Assembly (NCBI RefSeq): GCF_015351405.1
Contig: NZ_JADKMY010000001.1
Location: 1,302,001 to 1,366,000 of the forward strand
Direction: 5' to 3'
DNA length: 64,000 nucleotides
DNA from: Corynebacterium suicordis DSM 45110
GTDB lineage: Bacteria > Actinomycetota > Actinomycetes > Mycobacteriales > Mycobacteriaceae
The notes below the pieces were generated by a model. The model searched no databases. It saw only the letters and a program-made list of their open reading frames with translations, and was not told the origin of the DNA. A program made the translations under genes and the position numbers. This document shows, in pieces, positions 1-8,999 of the stretch; position 1 is the stretch's first letter, and every line of letters begins with the position of its first letter.

Positions 1-13
1 GGCCACGAAGAAG

Positions 14-1135
14 ATGCGGGGCAAGGCGCGCAAGCTCAAGAAGCCGAAGTCCGCCGATGGCTCCATGAGCATCGTCGCGCACATCGAAGAGTTGCGCAGG
101 CGCGTATTCATCGCGCTGCTGGGAATCTTGGCCGGAACCGTCCTCGGTTACATCTGGTACGGCACGGCTGTGGGGCCCATCCCATCTCTGGGCGATATCC
201 TGCGCGAACCTTATTGTTCTCTGCCCCCAGAGATGCGCTTCGGCTCCAATGATGGTGAATGTAAATTGCTCGCCACCACTCCTTTCGAGATGTTCTTGCT
301 GCGCCTCAAGGTTGGTTCCTTGGCTGGCCTGGTTTTCTCCTCGCCAGTCTGGCTGGGGCAAATCTGGGGATTCGTGACCCCGGGCTTGAAGAAGAATGAG
401 CGCCGTTGGGCTCTGGGCGTCTCCTTCGCCGCCAGTTTCCTGTTCGTGGCTGGCGCGATCATGGCCTACTTCGTGCTCTCTGTCGGCCTGGAATTCCTGC
501 TGGGAATCGGCGATGAAGCGCAGATCGCCGCCCTGAACGGTACCGAGTACTTCGGCTTCGCCATCTCCCTGCTGCTGATCTTCGGCGTCTCCTTTGAGGT
601 GCCTCTGCTCACCGTGTTGCTCAACGCTGCGGGCATCATTTCCTATAAGGATCTCAACGAGAAGCGGCGCTACATCATCGCTTTCCTTTTCGTCTTCGCG
701 GCGGTCATCACCCCAGGCCAGGAACCTATTTCCATGGTCTTCCTGGCAGTGGCTCTGTGCCTGTTGATGGAGATTGCCACCCAGATCGCCCGCGTGAACG
801 ATAAGCGCCGGGCAGCCAAGAAGCGCGAAGAGTGGATGGATCTGGATGATTCCGAATCTTCCACCATCGAAGAGGCCATGCCTCTCGGGGAAGCAGATCC
901 TGTTCTCGACGCCGCCAGTGCCGTCACCGCCTCGAGCATTTCCCCTACGGATGGTCTCAGCAACCAGTTCGGTGAGCCCGTGACCGCCACGCCCGCCCCG
1001 CGGAGCAGCAGCGGCGCCCGGCCGATGCAGGAAGACGTCTACGGCCGTCGCACTGGCCTAGATCTGCAGAACAGCCAGAACCCCAACAATCCGGGGAACT
1101 CCACTGGCCATGATTATTTCGATGATGTGCTGTAG
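14..1135 (+). CDS. tatC: Sec-independent (twin-arginine) protein translocase subunit TatC
   Basis: TatC is the integral-membrane receptor of the Tat pathway; with TatA/TatB it exports folded proteins carrying twin-arginine signals. The protein opens with the typical cytoplasmic segment (MSIVAHIEELRRR) and shows about six hydrophobic segments, including the FGxSFEVPL stretch and the FVFAAVITPGQEP loop that are TatC hallmarks. At 373 aa it is longer than most family members because of a Ser/Pro/Thr/Gln-rich hydrophilic C-terminal tail of about 110 aa. The reading frame is open to the window edge, so the true start may lie upstream; the MSIVAHIEEL Met at 65 is near where short homologs begin. 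The helicase gene follows on the same strand. Confidence 0.93.
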   Translation: MRGKARKLKKPKSADGSMSIVAHIEELRRRVFIALLGILAGTVLGYIWYGTAVGPIPSLGDILREPYCSLPPEMRFGSNDGECKLLATTPFEMFLLRLKVGSLAGLVFSSPVWLGQIWGFVTPGLKKNERRWALGVSFAASFLFVAGAIMAYFVLSVGLEFLLGIGDEAQIAALNGTEYFGFAISLLLIFGVSFEVPLLTVLLNAAGIISYKDLNEKRRYIIAFLFVFAAVITPGQEPISMVFLAVALCLLMEIATQIARVNDKRRAAKKREEWMDLDDSESSTIEEAMPLGEADPVLDAASAVTASSISPTDGLSNQFGEPVTATPAPRSSSGARPMQEDVYGRRTGLDLQNSQNPNNPGNSTGHDYFDDVL

Positions 1136-1194
1136 CTCCCGCATCAAATTCTGAAGTCCCCAACCTGCCGCCGTCACTCATTTAGTGGCGGCGG

Positions 1195-1200
1195 TAGGCT
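1195..1200 (+). promoter_or_regulatory. -10 hexamer (TAGGCT) for leaderless helicase mRNA
   Basis: TAGGCT fits the corynebacterial TANNNT -10 element and lies 5 nt before the GTG at 1206 and 8 nt before the ATG at 1209. No Shine-Dalgarno is present, so transcription probably begins at or next to the start codon. Confidence 0.4.
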
Positions 1201-1205
1201 CGTTT

Positions 1206-3962
1206 GTGATGAATGACCAGAATTCCGTAGAACGCACGTCTCGCAACTCCGTCGCAGGATCTCTCAAGGAGTATTCGCCGGAAGTGGAGCGATTCCGAGC
1301 TCAGTACCCCTTCGCTCTCGATGCATTCCAGCTGGACGCAGCTGAGACCATCGCTCAGGGCAGGGGAGTGCTCGTCGGCGCTCCCACCGGTGCGGGCAAG
1401 ACCGTGGTGGGCGAGTTCGCGGTGTTCACCGCGTTCCACAACCAGGGCACGTGTTTCTACACCACGCCCATCAAGGCGCTGAGCAACCAGAAGTTCCACG
1501 ACCTCGTGAAGATCTACGGCGAGGAGAACGTGGGCTTGCTCACCGGCGATGTCACGGTCAATGGTGACGCTCCCATCGTGGTGATGACCACCGAGGTACT
1601 GCGCAACATGATCTACGCGGACTCGGAGCGCCTGCGCACCCTCACGCACGTGGTGATGGATGAGGTGCACTTCCTCGCGGATCCTTCTCGCGGACCGGTC
1701 TGGGAAGAGGCCATCCTCAATCTGGATACGGACGTGATCCTGGTGTCACTCTCCGCCACCGTTTCCAACGTGGAGGAGTTCGGCGGCTGGCTGTCCACCA
1801 TCCGTGGGCAGACGGACATCATCCTCACCGACAAGCGCCCCGTGCCGCTCAATCAGTACATGATGGTGGGCCGGCAGATCCTGCCCCTGTTTGATTCCAC
1901 CGATGAACACATCGGCTCCATCAACCGTGCGGTGGTGGCCGCTGCCGCCAAGCAGGAAGAAGCGGGCAAACGACGCGGGCCAAAGCGCTCAGACGTCGTG
2001 ACCCACATGGCCGGGGCAAACATGCTGCCCGCCATTTACTTCATCTTCTCCCGCGCTGGTTGCGATGCTGCCGTGAAGCAATTGCTGGTGGACAAGGTTG
2101 ATTTCACCAGCCCAGGCGAGCGCGAGGAAATCCTCCGCACGGTAGACGAAGGCGTCGCCGGGCTGACCGCGGAAGACCTGGAAGTCCTGGGTTTCCGCCA
2201 TTTCCGCCGCGGCCTGTCCCGCGGTTTCACCTGCCACCACGCCGGCATGCTGCCCGCGTTCCGCCACATCGTGGAGGATCTGTTCTCCCGCGGCCTGCTC
2301 AAGGTCTGCTTCGCTACCGAGACCTTGGCCCTGGGCATCAACATGCCCGCCCGCTCGGTGGTGCTGGAAAAGCTCATCAAATTCAACGGTGAAGCCCACG
2401 TGGATCTCACCCCGGGCCAATACACGCAGCTCACGGGCCGTGCGGGCAGGCGTGGCATCGACACCATCGGTAACGCCGTGGTGTTGTGGTCCCAGGGAGT
2501 AGACCCTTACGGGGTAGCGGGGCTGGCCTCCACGCGCACCTATCCGCTCAATTCCACGTTCCGCCCTGGCTACAACATGGCGGTCAACATGCTCGGCACC
2601 AAGGGCTGGGAAGAATCCCACCGGCTGTTGGATCGCTCTTTCGCGCAGTACCAAAAGAACGGCTCTGTGGTGGAGCAGGCAGAGGCTGTGGAACGACGCC
2701 GCCGCGAACTCGCCCACGAAGAACAAGAACTGCAGCATCTCATTCGCGCTGAGTACTCACTGGACCCGAACCAGGTGGATCAAGATCTGAAACTGGCAGT
2801 GGAATACGCAGGTTTGCGTCGAGAATTGGCACAAGAGGAACGCCGAGCCAAGCAGCATGCCGGCAGCCAACGCCAACAGGAAACCGCCACGCTGTTCCAG
2901 AACCTGCAGGCAGGTGACGTGCTCGCGCTGCCCACTGGTCGCGACCCGATGACCGCCGTGGTGGTGCGGGCGGATTCCTCGCCTCGGCGCCCCCGGCCTA
3001 CGTTTGTGACCGAGGAAGGCTGGGTGGAGCGGCTGAGCCCAGATATGTTCAGCAACGCGCCCGTGCACATCGGGCATATGCGCCTGCACAAGGGCGTGGG
3101 GCGCAACCCGAAGCGTCAGGCTCGTTCCGTGGCGGCGAATCTGCGACGCATGCACTTCGATCACAAGCCCGCCAACCTCAAGAAGAAGGCGAAGGGTGGC
3201 TCGGAGCGTGCCACCACGCTGCGCATTCAGGTGCAGGATCACCCGGTGCACGAGTGGACTTCGCGGGAGGATATCGCCCGGGTGGCCATTCAGTACCTCA
3301 AGGCGCAGCGTCGCCTGGAGTTTGAGCAGGGGACCGTCACGTCCACGGGTGATAGTTTGGCCGCGCAGTTCAACCGGATCGTCGCGCTGCTGGAAGAGCT
3401 GGATTACGTGGAGACGTCTGTGGACGCCGATGGCCAGAAGCAGGCGGATATCACGCTGGAAGGCTCGCGCTTGTCCCGCATTCACCACGAATCTGACCTC
3501 CTGGTGGCGCAGTGTCTCCGCCGTGGAATCTGGGATGATTTGGATCCCGCGGAACTGGCGGCCGTGGCCAGTGTGGTGGTGTTCGAAAACCGTCGCGAAA
3601 CCGGCGAGTCCATGGAGGTGCCTTCCGAGCCACTGGCGGAGGCCATCGATTCCACCATTCGCATCTACAACGAGCTCAGCAGCGATGAGCAGCGCCACGG
3701 AATCCCGCTGACCCGCATGCCGGAGCTGGGCTTTGCCACGGCGCTGCACCAGTGGACAGCGGGCGCACCCCTGGATTACTGCCTGCAGGCTGCCGAGGCC
3801 TCCGGGGCGTCCCTGACCCCGGGTGACTTTGTCCGCTGGTGTCGCCGGGTGATCGATCTCCTGGATCAGATCCGCAACACCGCTTACGCCAATTCGGTGA
3901 AGACCACCAGCCGCAAGGCGGTCAAGGCGATCAACCGTTCCGTGGTGGCGCTGGAAGCCTAG
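1206..3962 (+). CDS. HelY/Mtr4-like DExH-box superfamily 2 helicase
   Basis: ATP-dependent RNA/DNA helicase of the Ski2/Mtr4-like type that is conserved next to tatC in actinobacteria (HelY in mycobacteria). Motifs visible: Walker A GAPTGAGKT near residue 60, motif II DEVH, motif III SAT, and the motif VI region QLTGRAGRRGID. A long C-terminal half without transmembrane segments carries the helical domains usual for the family; about 918 aa is the normal size. The start is placed at GTG 1206 (or ATG 1209) because a TAGGCT -10-like element sits just upstream; a longer GTG start at 1185 is open but would include the putative promoter. It probably acts in RNA processing; the substrate is not known from the sequence. 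Confidence 0.9.
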   Translation: MMNDQNSVERTSRNSVAGSLKEYSPEVERFRAQYPFALDAFQLDAAETIAQGRGVLVGAPTGAGKTVVGEFAVFTAFHNQGTCFYTTPIKALSNQKFHDLVKIYGEENVGLLTGDVTVNGDAPIVVMTTEVLRNMIYADSERLRTLTHVVMDEVHFLADPSRGPVWEEAILNLDTDVILVSLSATVSNVEEFGGWLSTIRGQTDIILTDKRPVPLNQYMMVGRQILPLFDSTDEHIGSINRAVVAAAAKQEEAGKRRGPKRSDVVTHMAGANMLPAIYFIFSRAGCDAAVKQLLVDKVDFTSPGEREEILRTVDEGVAGLTAEDLEVLGFRHFRRGLSRGFTCHHAGMLPAFRHIVEDLFSRGLLKVCFATETLALGINMPARSVVLEKLIKFNGEAHVDLTPGQYTQLTGRAGRRGIDTIGNAVVLWSQGVDPYGVAGLASTRTYPLNSTFRPGYNMAVNMLGTKGWEESHRLLDRSFAQYQKNGSVVEQAEAVERRRRELAHEEQELQHLIRAEYSLDPNQVDQDLKLAVEYAGLRRELAQEERRAKQHAGSQRQQETATLFQNLQAGDVLALPTGRDPMTAVVVRADSSPRRPRPTFVTEEGWVERLSPDMFSNAPVHIGHMRLHKGVGRNPKRQARSVAANLRRMHFDHKPANLKKKAKGGSERATTLRIQVQDHPVHEWTSREDIARVAIQYLKAQRRLEFEQGTVTSTGDSLAAQFNRIVALLEELDYVETSVDADGQKQADITLEGSRLSRIHHESDLLVAQCLRRGIWDDLDPAELAAVASVVVFENRRETGESMEVPSEPLAEAIDSTIRIYNELSSDEQRHGIPLTRMPELGFATALHQWTAGAPLDYCLQAAEASGASLTPGDFVRWCRRVIDLLDQIRNTAYANSVKTTSRKAVKAINRSVVALEA

Positions 3963-3975
3963 CGCCCCGCCCGCC

Positions 3976-3981
3976 TAGAAT
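3976..3981 (+). promoter_or_regulatory. -10 hexamer (TAGAAT) of the SDR gene
   Basis: TAGAAT lies 7 nt before the GTG at 3989, within 20 bp of the previous stop codon. It overlaps an upstream in-frame ATG at 3980, which argues that the GTG is the real start and that the mRNA is leaderless. Confidence 0.45.
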
Positions 3982-3988
3982 GGCCTGC

Positions 3989-4759
3989 GTGACTCAACAA
4001 CATTCCCCAAATTCGGCAGCTGGTCCGCAGACAATCGCCATCTTCGGCGCCAACAGCGAGATCGGCGCGCAGGTCGCGCTGCGCATGGCTCCGGGCAACC
4101 GCTTGATGCTAGCTGGCCGTCGTCTCGATGACCTCAAGGTGCAGGCCGCAGCGCTGCGTGAGGCAGGCGCGGCGGAGGTGCGTTATTTCTTTTTCGACGC
4201 CACCTCTACCCACACCCATGCCGAAATCATCGAGGAGATTGAGGCCGTAGCGTCCATTGATACCGCCCTAGCGATGTTTGGCGTGCTGGGTGATCAAGAG
4301 CGGGCGGAGGTCAGCGGGGAAGAGGTGCACAAGATTCTGCACACCGATTTCACCGCCCAAGCTGTGTTGCTCACGGAGTTGACCTACCGGATGAAGCAGC
4401 GCGGGCGTGGCACAGTGGTGGCCTTTTCCTCAATCGCCGGCGCCCGCGTGCGCAGGCCGAACTACGTGTACGGTTCCGCGAAGGCGGGACTGGATGGCTT
4501 CTGCCAGGGGATGCAGGATGCGCTGCAGCACACCGGTGTGCGTTTGCTGCTGGTCCGCCCGGGCTTCGTGATCGGGCGCATGACCCAGGGGATGGATCCT
4601 GCACCATTTTCCACCACCCCGGACGTGGTGGCTCAGGCAACAGTGGATGCCATCGCAGATGGAAAAACCCGGGATCTGTGGGTCCCGGGTACCTTGCGCG
4701 TACTGGCTGCAATCATGCAGGTGGTGCCACGCTGGTTGTGGCGACGCGCGCCACGGTAG
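3989..4759 (+). CDS. SDR oxidoreductase, DprE2-like decaprenylphosphoryl-2-keto-ribose reductase
   Basis: Short-chain dehydrogenase of about 256 aa. The NAD(P)-binding motif GANSEIG is at residues 20-26 and the YGSAK catalytic Tyr/Lys motif follows an active-site Ser in FSSIAG. The stretch FGVLGD and the motif RVRRxNYVYGSAKAGLDGF closely resemble mycobacterial DprE2, which with DprE1 epimerises decaprenylphosphoryl-ribose to the arabinose donor for arabinogalactan. DprE1 is not adjacent in this window, so the assignment rests on motif similarity only; a generic SDR is the alternative. The GTG start follows a TAGAAT -10 element. It is convergent with the small exported-protein gene downstream. 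Confidence 0.75.
   Translation: MTQQHSPNSAAGPQTIAIFGANSEIGAQVALRMAPGNRLMLAGRRLDDLKVQAAALREAGAAEVRYFFFDATSTHTHAEIIEEIEAVASIDTALAMFGVLGDQERAEVSGEEVHKILHTDFTAQAVLLTELTYRMKQRGRGTVVAFSSIAGARVRRPNYVYGSAKAGLDGFCQGMQDALQHTGVRLLLVRPGFVIGRMTQGMDPAPFSTTPDVVAQATVDAIADGKTRDLWVPGTLRVLAAIMQVVPRWLWRRAPR
4191..4201 (-). repeat. Exact copy of the GGCGTCGAAAA repeated word
   Basis: One of five exact 11-mers of a word that recurs throughout the window on both strands (see findings). Here it lies inside the SDR gene, encoding Phe-Asp-Ala on the other strand. Confidence 0.7.
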
Positions 4760-4772
4760 AGCTGGATCACAA

Positions 4773-4809
4773 AAGCTCAAGAGCTTAGGTGATGAAGGGT
4801 AAAACCCTT
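4773..4809. other. Two short inverted repeats between convergent genes
   Basis: AAGCTC-AA-GAGCTT (4773-4786) and AAGGG-TAAAA-CCCTT (4795-4809) lie between the convergent SDR and exported-protein genes; the second overlaps the latter's stop codon. Neither has a strong T-run, so at best this is a weak bidirectional terminator. Confidence 0.35.
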
Positions 4810-5125
4810 AGACACCAGCGACGTTGTAAATCAGAGTGCGCAGGAATCCGAGTCCCACGGACAGCGCGGTGGCGAAAGCCACCACAACCAGGGTGCCCTT
4901 GACGATGGTCAGGAACTGCTGACCTCCGTCCAGCTGTTTAAAGACGTCATACTCTGGGAATACATTGCCCCAAGAGCCGGTGGCGTCTCCGTTGTCTTCC
5001 TCTACGGAACTGCCGCCAGCCTGCGCGACCACAAACGCGGACGCCTCAGCCTGAGCAGGAGCAACAGCGGTGAAGGAGATGGCAGCCACGGTAGCTACTG
5101 CGAGAGCGTTTCGGCGAAGACGCAT
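4808..5125 (-). CDS. Small exported protein with C-terminal membrane segment
   Basis: Hypothetical 105-aa protein, not recognised. It has a clear Sec signal peptide (MRLRRNALAVATVAAISF, cleavage likely after AQA near residue 27), a short acidic and Gly/Ser-rich middle, and a C-terminal hydrophobic stretch (about residues 72-95) that could anchor it or form a membrane helix. No cysteine or catalytic motif is visible. It is transcribed away from fxsA and shares an AT-rich divergent upstream region with it. The mature part is only about 78 aa, comparable with small cell-envelope proteins of corynebacteria such as porin-like peptides, but I see no specific similarity. Confidence 0.75.
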   Translation of the reverse strand: MRLRRNALAVATVAAISFTAVAPAQAEASAFVVAQAGGSSVEEDNGDATGSWGNVFPEYDVFKQLDGGQQFLTIVKGTLVVVAFATALSVGLGFLRTLIYNVAGV

Positions 5126-5266
5126 GAGGAATTTCCAATCTGAAAATAAGTTATTGATTCGTTATCAAATTCACTCTTAATCTAGCCTGCGCACTCAGGT
5201 ATTTCAAACGTTCGTGTGCAGGATAGGATAGAGATCACCTTTCTTACCCCTTGTAATGGAGTTTTT

Positions 5267-5857
5267 ATGCCCTTGTTAGCGGCTGCATATCTGATTATCG
5301 AAATCACCGCGTTCATTCTGCTTGGCCTCTGGATCGGTTTTGGCTGGGCCATTCTGCTCATCATCGGTCTGTTCGTTCTGGGCTTGGCGTTGAGCGCTTG
5401 GCAGTTCCGGGAACTCACGCGTCGGGTATCCACCACAGCGACGCACCCGGATAGCGCGACCGCGGCTCAGCCCGTCGACGGCGAATCCGCCGGCCGGCTC
5501 ACCGCCGATCTCGCACTGGCACTGGTCGGCTCACTGCTCGTGGCTGTCCCCGGTGTGGTGACCTCGGCGCTGGGAATTTTCTTCCTGCTGCCACCCACCC
5601 GCGCGCTGATCCGCAAGGGTATCGGTGCTGGTGCACGCGTTGCCATCACCAAGTTCGCGGACAATACCTACCAAAATGTCTACGGAGTCGCCCGCCCAGG
5701 CAGCAAGGCCTATGGCAAGGAGCGCGCAGACCGCCCGCAGGGCTGGGGAGAGGTAATCGATCACCGCGCAGGAGAAACACCCACCAGCACTGATCCCCGC
5801 ACGAACAACCACCCCGAAGACCCCAACCCACCCCGCGGAATCGAAGATTCCCGCTAA
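5267..5857 (+). CDS. fxsA: FxsA family membrane protein
   Basis: Membrane protein of about 196 aa matching the FxsA family, named from E. coli FxsA, which relieves phage F exclusion when over-expressed; its function elsewhere is unknown. It begins with two hydrophobic helices (residues 5-25 and 25-45), followed by a third region around SLLVAVPGVVTSALGIFFLLPPTR, whose GVVTSALGxxxLLPPxR pattern is diagnostic. The C-terminal third is hydrophilic and low-complexity. The start at ATG 5267 has a GGAG 5 nt upstream. Its stop overlaps the lnt start by one base (TAATG), so the two are translationally coupled. Confidence 0.85.
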   Translation: MPLLAAAYLIIEITAFILLGLWIGFGWAILLIIGLFVLGLALSAWQFRELTRRVSTTATHPDSATAAQPVDGESAGRLTADLALALVGSLLVAVPGVVTSALGIFFLLPPTRALIRKGIGAGARVAITKFADNTYQNVYGVARPGSKAYGKERADRPQGWGEVIDHRAGETPTSTDPRTNNHPEDPNPPRGIEDSR

Positions 5858-7515
5858 TGTTCCGGATCCTCCTAGCCGGGTTCTCCGGCTTGATGCTCTA
5901 TGCATCTTTCGCGCCCACCGGTCTGTGGTGGGCCGCTCCATTGGGCATGGCGGTTTTCGTCTGCGCGGTCACCCGGCACAACGCGATTTTCGCCTCCTGG
6001 TTGCAAGGAATCATCCTCTACCTGCTGCTCCTTCCCTGGGTGGGAGAATTCGTGGGTTGGTACGCGTGGGTCGGCCTGGCGGTCATCCAATCGCTGTACT
6101 CCCTGGTGTTCGGCATCGGCCTGCGCTGGATTCACCGCTCACCCGCGCAGGGCAATTCCCGGCGCGCGGTGATTTTCTCCGGGCTGGGCATCAGCGCCTG
6201 GTACGTCCTCATCGAGTTCATCCGCTCGAGCTGGCCCTTCGGTGGCTTCCCTTGGGCCCGCCTGGCGTGGGGACAGGTGGAAGGCCCATTGGCGTGGTGG
6301 ATCCGCATTGGCGGCCCCGCCTTGGTTACCTTCATGGTGGTCCTGAGCGGTGTGGGACTGGCGTGGCTGTACTGGACGTTCGTGGAGGATCGCCTTCCTT
6401 TTTCTCGACGCCACACCCCGCGCACCCACCACTTTTCCCTCGTGGTTCCCGCAGCTCTCGCAGTCATACTCTCCCTCGGCGGGAGTCTGGGTCTGCTGTT
6501 GGCGCAAAAACAGGCTGACAGCACTAGGGCAGATAACCCGCCTCCCACGCTCCGGGTGGCCGCAATTCAGGGAAATGTGCCTCGCCTAGGGCTAGATTTC
6601 GCCGCACAAAGAATGGCCGTTCTGGAAAACCACGCGCGGGAGACCCACAAGCTGGCCGAAGCGGTGGCTGCGGGGGAACAAGCACAGCCGGACATCGTGA
6701 TCTGGCCGGAAAACGCCTCCGACGTGAACCCCTTCATGCATGCCGAGGCAGCTGAGGTGCTGGATGAGGCCGTAGCGGAGATCAAGGCTCCCATCTTGGT
6801 GGGCACCGTCACCCCAACGAGTAACCGCATGGTGCTGTGGACCAGCGAAGGCCCTGCGGATTACCATGACAAGCGCTTCCTCCAGCCTTTCGGGGAATAC
6901 ATGCCATTGCGCGATTTGCTGCGCAAGGTCACTCCGCTGGTGGATCGGGCCGGGAACTTCCAACCTGGAACGGATAACGGAGTAGTGCCGTTAACTCCCA
7001 ACTCAGGATCCTTCGCCAACGTGGAGATCCCCATGGGCGTGGCCACGTGCTACGAAATCAGCTTCGATGGTGCCCTCCGGGAATCCGTCCGTGGGGGAGC
7101 GCAGATCCTCACCACTCCCACGAATAACGCCACCTTCGGCTTCACGGATATGACCTACCAGCAGCTCGCCATGAGCCGGATGCGAGCCATCGAGTATGAC
7201 CGTTCGCTGATCGTCGCCGCTACCTCCGGAGTCTCTGCAATCGTCCAACCGAATGGCTCGGTTTCGGAACAAACCCGGATCTTCGAGGCAGATGCGTTAA
7301 CCGCGGATCTGGAGCTGCGGGACACCACCAGCATTTCTGCCCGGGTAGGCCCATGGGTCGAGGTCGCTCTAGAGGCTCTGGGAGCCATCAGCTTGGTGCT
7401 GGCAATCTGGCTGCGGCCGGTGATGGTGGCGTCGAAAACAAAGGGAAATAAGAAGAAGGCGGGAAATAAAACCCGCAACACGAGAGCCCAACGCAGCATG
7501 CGCTCGCGGAAGTAA
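5857..7515 (+). CDS. lnt: Apolipoprotein N-acyltransferase
   Basis: Integral-membrane enzyme that adds the third, amide-linked acyl chain to the N-terminal cysteine of lipoproteins. About 552 aa: N-terminal membrane helices (to about residue 220), then a nitrilase-like domain. The Glu-Lys-Cys triad is visible: E285 in VIWPEN, K339 in YHDKRFLQPFGEYMPL, and C398 in GVATCYE. A basic, low-complexity tail (SKTKGNKKKAGNKTRN) ends the protein; it contains an exact copy of the repeated GGCGTCGAAAA word. The next gene is ppm, matching the lnt-ppm pairing of corynebacteria that is fused as Ppm1 in M. tuberculosis. Confidence 0.95.
   Translation: MFRILLAGFSGLMLYASFAPTGLWWAAPLGMAVFVCAVTRHNAIFASWLQGIILYLLLLPWVGEFVGWYAWVGLAVIQSLYSLVFGIGLRWIHRSPAQGNSRRAVIFSGLGISAWYVLIEFIRSSWPFGGFPWARLAWGQVEGPLAWWIRIGGPALVTFMVVLSGVGLAWLYWTFVEDRLPFSRRHTPRTHHFSLVVPAALAVILSLGGSLGLLLAQKQADSTRADNPPPTLRVAAIQGNVPRLGLDFAAQRMAVLENHARETHKLAEAVAAGEQAQPDIVIWPENASDVNPFMHAEAAEVLDEAVAEIKAPILVGTVTPTSNRMVLWTSEGPADYHDKRFLQPFGEYMPLRDLLRKVTPLVDRAGNFQPGTDNGVVPLTPNSGSFANVEIPMGVATCYEISFDGALRESVRGGAQILTTPTNNATFGFTDMTYQQLAMSRMRAIEYDRSLIVAATSGVSAIVQPNGSVSEQTRIFEADALTADLELRDTTSISARVGPWVEVALEALGAISLVLAIWLRPVMVASKTKGNKKKAGNKTRNTRAQRSMRSRK
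6399..6412 (-). repeat. Variant copy of the GGCGTCG + A-run word
   Basis: Reads TTTTTCTCGACGCC on the + strand, i.e. GGCGTCGAGAAAAA on the - strand. It sits in the hydrophilic stretch of lnt between the last N-terminal helices. Confidence 0.55.
7428..7438 (+). repeat. Exact copy of the GGCGTCGAAAA repeated word
   Basis: Located where the conserved part of Lnt ends and its low-complexity basic tail begins. Confidence 0.7.
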
Positions 7516-7574
7516 TTAGACTTTAATACAGCACTGGGTCAACAAGCCCATATAGAAAGGTTGCTTTTGCAGAT

Positions 7575-8372
7575 ATGACGAAAATCAGCGATAAAACACT
7601 GGTCATCATTCCAACGTTTAACGAACGTGAAAACCTGCCTCTCATCGTCGGTCGCCTGCTTGACGCAGAGCCAGAGCGCGTAAACGTGCTGGTCGTAGAC
7701 GATTCCAGCCCAGACGGCACCGGTGACGTGGCCGATGAGCTGGCAGCCAAGGATGACCGCATCAACGTCATGCACCGCGAGGGCAAGGGCGGCCTGGGTG
7801 GCGCTTACGTCGCTGGCTTCCGTTGGGGTCTCGAGCGCGAGTACAACGTGCTCTGCGAAATGGATGCCGACGGCTCCCACGCCCCAGAGCAGCTGCACCT
7901 GCTCCTGGATCGCATCGATACCGGCGCGGAAATGGTCATCGGCTCCCGCTACGTGCGCGGTGGCAAGACCGTGAACTGGCCAGCGAGCCGTCAGCTGCTG
8001 TCCCGCGGTGGCAACGTCTACGCTTCGGTGGCACTGGGCGCAGGACTTTCTGACATCACCGGTGGCTACCGCGCGTACCGTCGAGAGGTGCTGGAAGAGA
8101 TCGATCTGGACTCCGTGGATTCCGCTGGATACGTCTTCCAGGTAGATCTGGCATTCCGCGCTGTGGAAGCCGGATTCGACGTCCGCGAAGTGCCCATCAC
8201 CTTCACCGAGCGTGAGCTGGGCGAGTCCAAGATGAGCGGCAACATTGTCAGCGAAGCGATGCTGCAGGTCACCAAGTGGGGTGCGGCGCACCGTTACTCC
8301 CAGGCAAAGAACCTCACCACCGAGTTCTCTCGGCTCGGTCTCGGTGTCTTGAAGAACACGTTCACCAAGTAA
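7575..8372 (+). CDS. ppm: Polyprenol monophosphomannose synthase
   Basis: GT2-family glycosyltransferase transferring mannose from GDP-mannose to polyprenyl phosphate, the donor for lipoglycan (LM/LAM) synthesis and protein O-mannosylation. 265 aa with the expected motifs in order: [12 protein letters not shown], the first Asp pair in [12 protein letters not shown], the metal-binding [13 protein letters not shown], and GSRYVRGG. No membrane helices follow, so as in corynebacterial Ppm it probably relies on the neighbouring Lnt or membrane association. AAAGG lies about 14 nt upstream of the start. A strong terminator follows. Confidence 0.95.
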   Translation: MTKISDKTLVIIPTFNERENLPLIVGRLLDAEPERVNVLVVDDSSPDGTGDVADELAAKDDRINVMHREGKGGLGGAYVAGFRWGLEREYNVLCEMDADGSHAPEQLHLLLDRIDTGAEMVIGSRYVRGGKTVNWPASRQLLSRGGNVYASVALGAGLSDITGGYRAYRREVLEEIDLDSVDSAGYVFQVDLAFRAVEAGFDVREVPITFTERELGESKMSGNIVSEAMLQVTKWGAAHRYSQAKNLTTEFSRLGLGVLKNTFTK

Positions 8373-8394
8373 GCGCTGGAACTTTTCCATAGCG

Positions 8395-8428
8395 AAAGGC
8401 CGGGTACCTCGATTGGTACCCGGCCTTT
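8395..8428 (+). terminator. Rho-independent terminator after ppm
   Basis: AAAGGCCGGGTACC - TCGATT - GGTACCCGGCCTTT, a perfect 14-bp stem with a 6-nt loop followed by T-rich sequence. It lies between the convergent ppm and rbpA genes and is symmetrical enough to serve both. Confidence 0.9.
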
Positions 8429-8489
8429 GGTGTTGCAGGAAGTGCGCTGGGACTTATCCTGGCAGCGCGCCCACCTTGAAGATCGCTCT

Positions 8490-8867
8490 TTAAGCGTTCT
8501 TGGCGGCTTCCTGTTCCTTCATCAGCTTCACTGCGTTGCGGCGACGCTTGCGCAGGAGCTCAATGCGCTCATCAAGCAGCACATCCAGCTCTTCGATGGA
8601 GCGACGCTCGCGGAGCATATCCCAGTGGGTGCGGGGTGGCTTGACGGGCTTGGACTCTTGGCCATCGCCCTCGATCAGCGTGCCGAGCTGGCCGTTCTTG
8701 CACATCCACTCGTTGGGGATTTCTGCATCATCAGCGAAGGGGACTTCGTAGACTTCGCCACTATCGGTTTGGTACTTCACCATACGGCGGGGCGCTAGGT
8801 CGTGATCCCGGTCCGTTTCGTAGGAAACTGCGCCCATCCGGCTGCCACGCAAAACGCGATCTGCCAT
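8490..8867 (-). CDS. rbpA: RNA polymerase-binding protein RbpA
   Basis: Actinobacterial transcription factor that binds the beta' subunit and group 1/2 sigma factors and stabilises the open complex. 125 aa with N-terminal MADRVLRGSRMGAVSYETDR, the core with VKYQTDSGEVYEVPFADDAEIPNEW, and the C-terminal sigma-interacting helix region (HWDMLRERRSIEELDVLLDERI). The structural zinc cysteines of some relatives are mostly absent; only one Cys (WMCKNG) is present. GGAGGAG precedes the start by about 10 nt. Confidence 0.96.
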   Translation of the reverse strand: MADRVLRGSRMGAVSYETDRDHDLAPRRMVKYQTDSGEVYEVPFADDAEIPNEWMCKNGQLGTLIEGDGQESKPVKPPRTHWDMLRERRSIEELDVLLDERIELLRKRRRNAVKLMKEQEAAKNA

Positions 8868-8985
8868 TTTTGCCTCACTCCTCCAATAGATTTTTACGGT
8901 GCCAGAGATATGTAACTACCTGCTGCTCGCACCTAACCCTGTCATTCTAGCGGGTTTCACTCACCTCCACTTAACGGACGGGCAC

Positions 8986-8991
8986 TAGAAT
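8986..8991 (+). promoter_or_regulatory. -10 hexamer (TAGAAT), leaderless start at 9000
   Basis: TAGAAT lies 8 nt before ATG 9000 with no Shine-Dalgarno between, as at several other genes in this window. Confidence 0.45.
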
Positions 8992-8999
8992 TTGTTCCC

